A stretch of 62,208 bases of DNA from Gnetum montanum (Eukaryota; Streptophyta; Gnetopsida; Gnetales; Gnetaceae), in the NCBI GenBank assembly GCA_015680685.1, contig MNCI01027259.1, positions 130,621-192,828 of the forward strand. The letters run 5' to 3'. Shown one piece after another: positions 56,501 to 62,208 of the stretch (positions are counted from its first letter, which is position 1; the number at the start of each line of letters is the position of its first letter). A program made the position numbers and the translations under genes. Below the pieces are notes generated by a model that saw only the letters and a list, made by a program, of their open reading frames with translations, was not told where the DNA came from and searched no databases.

Positions 56501-57600
56501 CAATCCTAATAAGGTTAAGGTCATATTCAACTTGGTTACAACAACTAACCTTAAGGAGATTTGGGGATTGTAAGGTAGATTACAATTCATTCATAGGTTT
56601 ATTACTAGGCTTATGGATAAGTTACAATCCATGCAACACTTGCTTAACAAGGGATTTTACTATGAATGGATGGATCAATGCCAAGAAGCCTTTGAAAAGC
56701 TTAAGCAAGAGTTTCCACAACTACTAAATGTCTATCCTCCATAAAAGGATAAACCATTTTACATCTACCTTACTATCTTTGACACATCTATTGCCTTTCT
56801 ACTCTATCAAAAATGAGATGATGGAGCATACATAATATTATACTACCTTAGCCATGCATTAATTACCCATGAAACCTAATACACTAAACTAGAGAAGTAC
56901 GATCTAGCACTAATCTTCTCATTGAAGAAGTGGAGACACTACCTCTTTAGAAGCTATGTAAATGTCATTTGCAAAGATAATGTGCTTAGTAGCCATATAG
57001 CTTGATAGAAAGCCATAACAATGGATTTTGACCTTCATTACATCTCCCAGTCCTCAGTGAAAGGTTGAGATATAGTTGTACAACTTAAAATTTAACCTAT
57101 TCATGACCATGCAACCATAGACCCTAAGTTTGTAGATGAACACATTAACATAGTTAGCCAAGTGCTCAAGGATTATGAGGTGGTCATGCAAATTTGATAG
57201 AGCTTCAACTACCTATGGAGCTATTGCTACTACCATCATAACATTTCCATCTAATGAAATCAAACACTTTACCTATTTTTTTGAATTTTCATGCACCAAA
57301 AACATAGCGGAGTATGAGGGTATAATCAAAGGGATGATGGTATCTCATGACTTAGGATTAAATGCTTAATGATGAAGGGAAATTCATAACTTATGATCAA
57401 CCAAGAAATTGAGGTTTATGCATGCAAAGCCAAACATTTACAACCTTACTATGACTTAGGTAAGCAACTGTTGCAACAATTTATAGACATTGATATCCAA
57501 AATATAACAAAAAATGAGAATGCTATAGTTGATGCCATTATAACTCTATTCCTTAGTGTGATGATAGATGTGTTTAGTAAGTTGTCCAGCTTAACTATGG
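56501..57600 (+). pseudogene. pol: Element C RT C-terminus and RNase H
   Basis: It resumes with NPNKVKVIFNL, the continuation of the RT segment cut at 47862. YEWMDQCQEAFEKLKQEF (56660-56710), LALIFSLKKWRHYLFRSYV (56910-56960) and DFDLHYISQSSVKG follow. The plant-type RNase H has FDRASTTYGAIA (first acidic residue in FDGAS form, at about 57187), NIAEYEGIIKGM (57301-57340) and NENAIVDAI (57510-57540). There are several stops and at least three frame changes. Each piece matches the equivalent piece of element B. Confidence 0.85.
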
Positions 57601-58900
57601 ACTATGCTATTCCCATCACACAGTGTGCTAAGGATACCTTTATGGCCATAGTTCATACTACTCTCGTAAAGGAATGGTACGATGATATCAAGTTTTACCT
57701 TATGCATGGTGAACCTTCACAAGGCCTAATTATTGCTTAAAATAACACTATACGTAAATGATCAAAACAGTATGTCATTATAGGTGATAACACATTATGT
57801 CAATAGTTCTACGAGGGTATACTATTAGTGTGCTTAGGTAAAGTTGAAGCTTGAATAGTCCTATAGTAGGTTCATAAGGGTTTGTGTGGTGGACATATAG
57901 GACTAAGAGCCATGGCTACTAATATTAGATGATTAGGTTATTACTAACCCTATATGGAAAGTGATTTCCTACAAAATGATACAACTTGTGACATGTGCCA
58001 ATGACATAGAAATCTCATACATGTACTACCAATTGGGTTGCATACTACTTAGATAACTTAATGGTGGGGGTTGAATATCATCAAACCTATAACACCTAAG
58101 TCTTTTGCAGAGCATAGCTTTATCATCACTACAACCAACTACTTTACTAAGTGGGTTGGGGCTATTCCTCTAAGAAAGAATACATCCAAATAAGTTTTTA
58201 TAATCATTTTGAACAACATAGTAGTCTACTTTGCCATACCTATGACCATAGTCATAGATAATGGATCATAGTTTAGTAGCTAAGAAACAAAAAAAATTTG
58301 TCACAACCTAGGAATTAAGCATTCCTTCTCATTTTCATACTACCCTTAGGCCAATGGATAAGTTGAAGCAAGCAATAAGGCTATCATAAATCTACTTAAG
58401 AAAATTCTGAATAATAGTAAACATAGGTGCCATGAGTAGCTTGTCCATGCACTTTAGACCTATTGAATGACATACCAAACTGCAACAAGTGTAACCCTAT
58501 ATAGCCTAGTTTATGGTTCTAAAGCTTCTTTGCTTTTTGAATTGTAGGTGCCATCACTCCAAGTAGCCCTATCAAACTTTATCAATGATGAAAAAAATAA
58601 GGAGTTATCTACCATGGACCTAGACTTGGTGGAAGAGCAGAAAGTGTGAATGCTTACTCCCACCAAATACTATAAGGAGAGGTAGAAATAACAACACCAC
58701 CATGACCAAGGCAAGAACAAGATCCAGGGAGCGGACCTAGTCCTTAATATTGTTAGTGAACATGTGGATAAATTCTTAGATAACTAGGAAGGACCTTTCC
58801 TAATCACCAAGGCCTATGGCAATGGGGCCTACTAGATAGTAGACATGGATGGAAATGAGTTGGCCAATCCATTCAATCATTCTTTATGAAATTCATAGAA
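57601..58900 (+). pseudogene. pol: Element C integrase
   Basis: 57650-57740 gives VKEWYDDIKFYLMHGEPSQG. The zinc-binding domain is at 57870-58010: VHKGLCGGHIGLRAMATN ... TTCDMCQ, with the HHCC residues kept. The core starts WWGLNIIKPITPKSF (about 58060), so the first catalytic Asp is Asn. TIVIDNGS at about 58250 holds the second Asp, and VEASNKAIINLLKKIL at about 58355 the Glu. LYSLVYGSKASLLFEL (58495 on) and EGPFLITKAYGNGAY (about 58790) form the C-terminal part. It is riddled with TAG codons, often where Gln, Trp or Lys stands in element B. Confidence 0.88.
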
Positions 58901-58954
58901 AATAACAAAAGAGCCTACATGGCAACTTTTGCATAACTGAAGGAACATCTTTCT

Positions 58955-59030
58955 ATGGCTCGCTAAAGCCTTAAATTGGAAACATGCCCCAACATAGCCT
59001 TAAACTAGCAACCTTTGTAACCTTGGTAGC
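58955..59030 (+). repeat. GCCTTAAACTAGCAACC motif after integrase (element C)
   Basis: AAAGCCTTAAATTGGAAACATGCCCC (58965-58990) and ATAGCCTTAAACTAGCAACC (58994-59013) are two copies of the motif found in the protease-antisense gene spacer of C and, in the same element-sense orientation, at two places in B. Confidence 0.55.
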
Positions 59031-60590
59031 TTGATTTCACTCATCATTATATGTGGCCATATGTAGTGTAACATGATAACATGTTTTTTATTCTTAGTTT
59101 CCCTTATTTTCTTGGAGTTGTGCTTGAAGGGTGAAACCTGGAGTCATCATGGAGGTGCAACTCATCACAATGGCAAGTCACCACATGACTTTGATGCATA
59201 AAATTCAATGAGTTTATTATATCATGCCAAGAGTTCTTGTCTCATATCATTTCCATTACCATTTCCTTAAGCCCAATCCCATAGGCTGATTACAATCTTC
59301 TTTGCTTGGATAATAATGTTGACTAATGTTTGACACTCATGCATAGCCATTCTACTATTTTACTTTTTAAAATCTATTGAATCTTCCTCTATTTTCAATT
59401 TTATTATGGAATTTTTTCTATAGGGAAGATTGGCAATAGATTTTGTGAAATTGCTCTTAAGAATTAGATGAAAGACTTGTTTGCATAAATAACATATAAT
59501 CTAGACTACATAGGTTTGATAGATTGGATATAGCAAGAGATTTTACTCACTTGAAGAATGAAGTAAAGATGGTTGAATGTTCTAGTAAAAGTACTTTTAT
59601 ATATTCAATTGTTACTATATAATATTATGAAATTAGTACTTTATAATAGCTCAAAATACATAGTATTCTCTATAACCATTGAGTATATTTGAAGGTATCT
59701 TAGCACCATCGATGTAGCACCATCAAAGTGGTGCAATCAAGGTAGCTAGCTTGAAGTGTCTACCTCAAAGTAGTTGTGTCAATGTGGCTGCATCAAATTG
59801 GTTGTGTCAACATGGTTGCATCAATGCAATCCTACCAATGTAGTTAACTAATGCTTCATCATACGCCCACAATTAAGTTAAAACTTGCCCTCAAGCTAAC
59901 AAGATAGGATTAAGATTCCTTTACAAAAAATTCGAAATGATGGGATTATTGACTGACACTAACTACTAACTAACTCTAAGTTCCGCATTATAAAATGTTA
60001 TTCAAGTGGATGCATACAAAATGAAAAATTGACAAAGTGACTAGATAGACATTCAAGATTACAAAATTTACAAAGGTCTTCAAAAATATGTTGAAGATTA
60101 TTCTTCTTGTTGTTGCTAGTAGTGGAAAACTTCCAACCTTGATTTTTATGTTGATGCTTCTCTAGTTATGCAGAAAATTATTTAAGGATGAACTAAAATT
60201 TCTTCTCATTGTCCCATGGATCTAGCAAACATGCAATGTTTGAGTTGCTATCTTCTATGTGCTATGATTTTTCCATAGGCATATCCTCTATTATCTCTCT
60301 CTTGGCTTTGTTTTTGTACTTGGTAAAATACCTTCTTGCTTATGTGTTTCTTTTAGTGTCACCTACATTCACCAAAGGATCAACATTAGTTTTGGTAAAT
60401 TTTCCTTAATAATTAACCATTTTCAGATCCTTTAGTTTGCATTTAAGCACAAGGTAATGATAGTCTACTATACCCAAGGCTATGAGGTAACTAAAATAAT
60501 CAAGTTGTTCATCTTATTTTTGTTAATTACTATTAGCTATTACAATGTTAGAAAATAGAATGTTAGAGAAATTTGAAAGTCGATACCCCT
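59031..60590. other. No gene; probable LTR debris and a 24-base-type repeat
   Basis: 59380-59470 resembles 3950-4050 in the same orientation. 59700-59840 holds degenerate units such as GTGGCTGCATCAA, TTGGTTGTGTCAA and ATGGTTGCATCAA. I found no clear element C 3' LTR boundary. The open frame at 60209-60409 encodes a hydrophobic peptide but lacks any supporting context. Confidence 0.35.
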
Positions 60591-60604
60591 AGCCCCGATT
60601 ACTA

Positions 60605-60800
60605 ACAAGTGTAACTCTAGAGGCACACAAGTTTTTAAACAATTGAAAACAAAGGCTTGATTTAGAAGATGACCAAGAAATATTAATGGGTATGGCAATA
60701 GAAAAGTTAAAAATATTAATTAAATGGATGAGAAGTAGTTCCAAAATCATGCATAAATTTAGAGAAACTTCCACTGATGTTCTAGAAGATTTGAAGGTTA
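60605..60800 (+). pseudogene. Unrecognised short coding remnant
   Basis: One frame reads RLDLEDDQEILMGMAIEKLK, then MRSSSKIMHKFRETSTDVLE and DLKVSSKP before two adjacent stops. The sequence looks protein-like (amphipathic helix, no low complexity) and could be the end of a transposon accessory ORF with coiled-coil character. Continuation beyond the stops (KKFMQVDPPQSKNLP) keeps some sense. The longer minus-strand frame at 60589-60882 is probably its shadow. No family recognised. Confidence 0.3.
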
Positions 60801-62208
60801 GTTCAAAGCCATGATAAAAAAAATTTATGCAAGTGGATCCTCCCCAAAGTAAGAACCTACCATAATGCCCTTGCATAACCACTTTTTTAGATGTCCATGG
60901 GCATCCTAGATGTTAAACATAGATCATGTCTTTGTTCCAAACAATACATAACTACCTTGGTTGGGATTTTTCACTATACTACACAAAACCAAAAGGCTTA
61001 TAATCACATGCAGTAGTGAGGTGAATACTGGGATGAGAATGGATTGCATAGATTGGGATGTAGAATACTTGACCATGTCCACAATTGGTTCTTGTGAAAA
61101 TGTGATTAAAATGATTAGCATACCTATATGTCCAAGTTCATACCAAGTCCATACCATTAACAATGACCTTGCATTGATGTGTTTCCTCCTACATACCACC
61201 ATGAGTCCACAAGCACCTTTAAAAACAATCATCACTCTAGAAAGAGAAGAAAAGAGAAAAAGTAAGGAAGGGCCTTAGTTACAGGGGCATCTTTATGCAT
61301 GGGTAACATGTCTTTCCAACCCCATAACCAATTCTTGTAGCCCATTATTATGTCTAAAGGATGTGCTTTGAATTCCCATTATTGTTTTTTCATTTTTTTG
61401 CTTTTCTTTTTTTTTTCTATTTTTTTCTTTATCTTTTTTTTTTGGAATTTTAAATAAATTTTTTTGAAATGGAAACCACACACATAGCTTTCTTTTTATT
61501 GGTCAACATAGGAGTGATGATACATTCCAAGAGAAGTCATAAACCACATGAAGGAAGTCAAGAAGAGAACCCTATAAGTCCCCTTGAGATCACACCCTTT
61601 GCCATTCCCACGTGGTCTTTTTCCCTTTCTTCAAGGTACAATGATCATTGATTGATTTTAGTTTCATCAAAGAAGAACCAAATTGCATTCATGACAATGA
61701 CCTTTTATTCAAAGAACTAGAGAGATGGATGAGGCGGTCTCATTGCTTCACATAATTACTTACCCAATCAACTTGATAACATAGCACAAAATTCCAAAAC
61801 ATAGTGTTGACTTCTACATTATGACATAGCAATATTATTAACAAAAACAAAAAAGACATTCATGAATAGAAAGAAAATGACTTAAGAAAAGAGAAAGTAT
61901 AAAGAAAAGAAAAATAGTAAGAAATGGAAAATAGTAAGAAATTTAAAACATATTAAGAATTGGGAAATGCTAAAAGAAATGGGAAAATGATATAAAATTG
62001 TAAAATAAAAAAAGGAAAAAAACACTTATTATTTCTTGAACTAGGATGGAGCATCTCCCCCATGAATAATCTTATGGCCACACATTTAGGATATGAACTA
62101 CACAATCCCTTGGTTATACACCACTAGTTTCCCATCTAACACTAGTACTGATTTAATTAATTGCATGGTAGCACATCTAACATTGGTGATAGTCTCATTT
62201 GGATCATT
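60801..62208. other. No gene recognised; T-rich and A-rich tracts
   Basis: A T-rich tract at 61380-61460 and an A/G-rich stretch at 61850-62030 dominate. Short frames at 60961-61278 and 61469-61651 have no recognisable motif. The Lys-rich minus-strand frame at 61293-61481 merely mirrors the T-rich tract. Confidence 0.4.

Larger units (their letters stand above)
9770..59030 (+). mobile_element. Element C: old Ty3/gypsy retrotransposon, split by nested insertions
   Basis: On the + strand, gag, protease, reverse transcriptase, RNase H and integrase remnants follow in Ty3/gypsy order, with RT fragments at 28795-29309, 47331-47862 and from 56501. Reading resumes across the E, B and A insertions. 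For B and A the joins are exact after allowing for a 5-base target duplication. C also carries an antisense gene at 14337-18125, as element B does. Every domain has stops, making C the oldest and most decayed element. Its LTRs were not identified. Its relatedness to B is shown by matching gag, protease and integrase segments. Confidence 0.85.

Noticed and set aside
61293-61481. Lys-rich minus-strand ORF
   Set aside because: It is the mirror of a T-rich tract and has no conserved motif.

Overview
The window is plant nuclear DNA: AT-rich, with no prokaryotic gene organisation, and almost wholly built of decayed LTR retrotransposons inserted into each other. The plant signs are Ty3/gypsy and Ty1/copia domains of plant type, a primer site matching plant tRNA-Asp, and plant-type host gene fragments. 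Large old elements decayed by point mutation but not removed suggest a seed plant with a big, slowly purged genome, for example a gymnosperm. That is inference; the species cannot be named from this sequence.

Layout. Positions 1-2700 hold an unknown small ORF, a pseudogene of a plant FAD-dependent oxidoreductase, and unrecognised cDNA-like coding remnants. Positions 2760-8400 hold promoter-like LTR debris, a Ty1/copia gag with two zinc knuckles, and a plant transposon-type ORF. From about 9.8 kb to 59 kb runs one old Ty3/gypsy element on the + strand (element C), cut up by later insertions: gag 9880-11942, protease 12780-13430, a conserved antisense gene on the minus strand 14337-18125, the E insertions 20257-28780, then the reverse transcriptase, itself interrupted twice. 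Element B (29315-47325, minus strand, 18 kb, target duplication AGTTT) and element A (47868-56495, + strand, 8.6 kb, target duplication CATGT) both sit inside C's RT domain. C's RT end, RNase H and integrase follow at 56501-58900. The last 3 kb hold no recognisable gene.

Three things stand out. First, elements B and C both carry the same multi-exon gene, antisense to gag-pol, between protease and RT. In B it has seven exons joined by six short GT-AG introns that all keep the reading frame. I do not recognise the protein, and this is the best candidate for an undescribed system. Second, the E elements are LTR elements with no gag or pol seen, carrying a captured fragment of a CCR4-type (endonuclease/exonuclease/phosphatase fold) nuclease gene; two copies are present. 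Third, element A is an Athila-like element with gag and a long coiled-coil ORF but no pol, and holds an internal LTR-like promoter region in front of the second ORF.

No long gene here is intact: stops and frameshifts occur in nearly every long frame. By eye the two LTRs of A differ less (about 6% over a 230-base stretch) than those of B (about 11% over the first 145 bases), so A probably inserted after B, and C is older than both. No tRNA, rRNA or CRISPR was seen.
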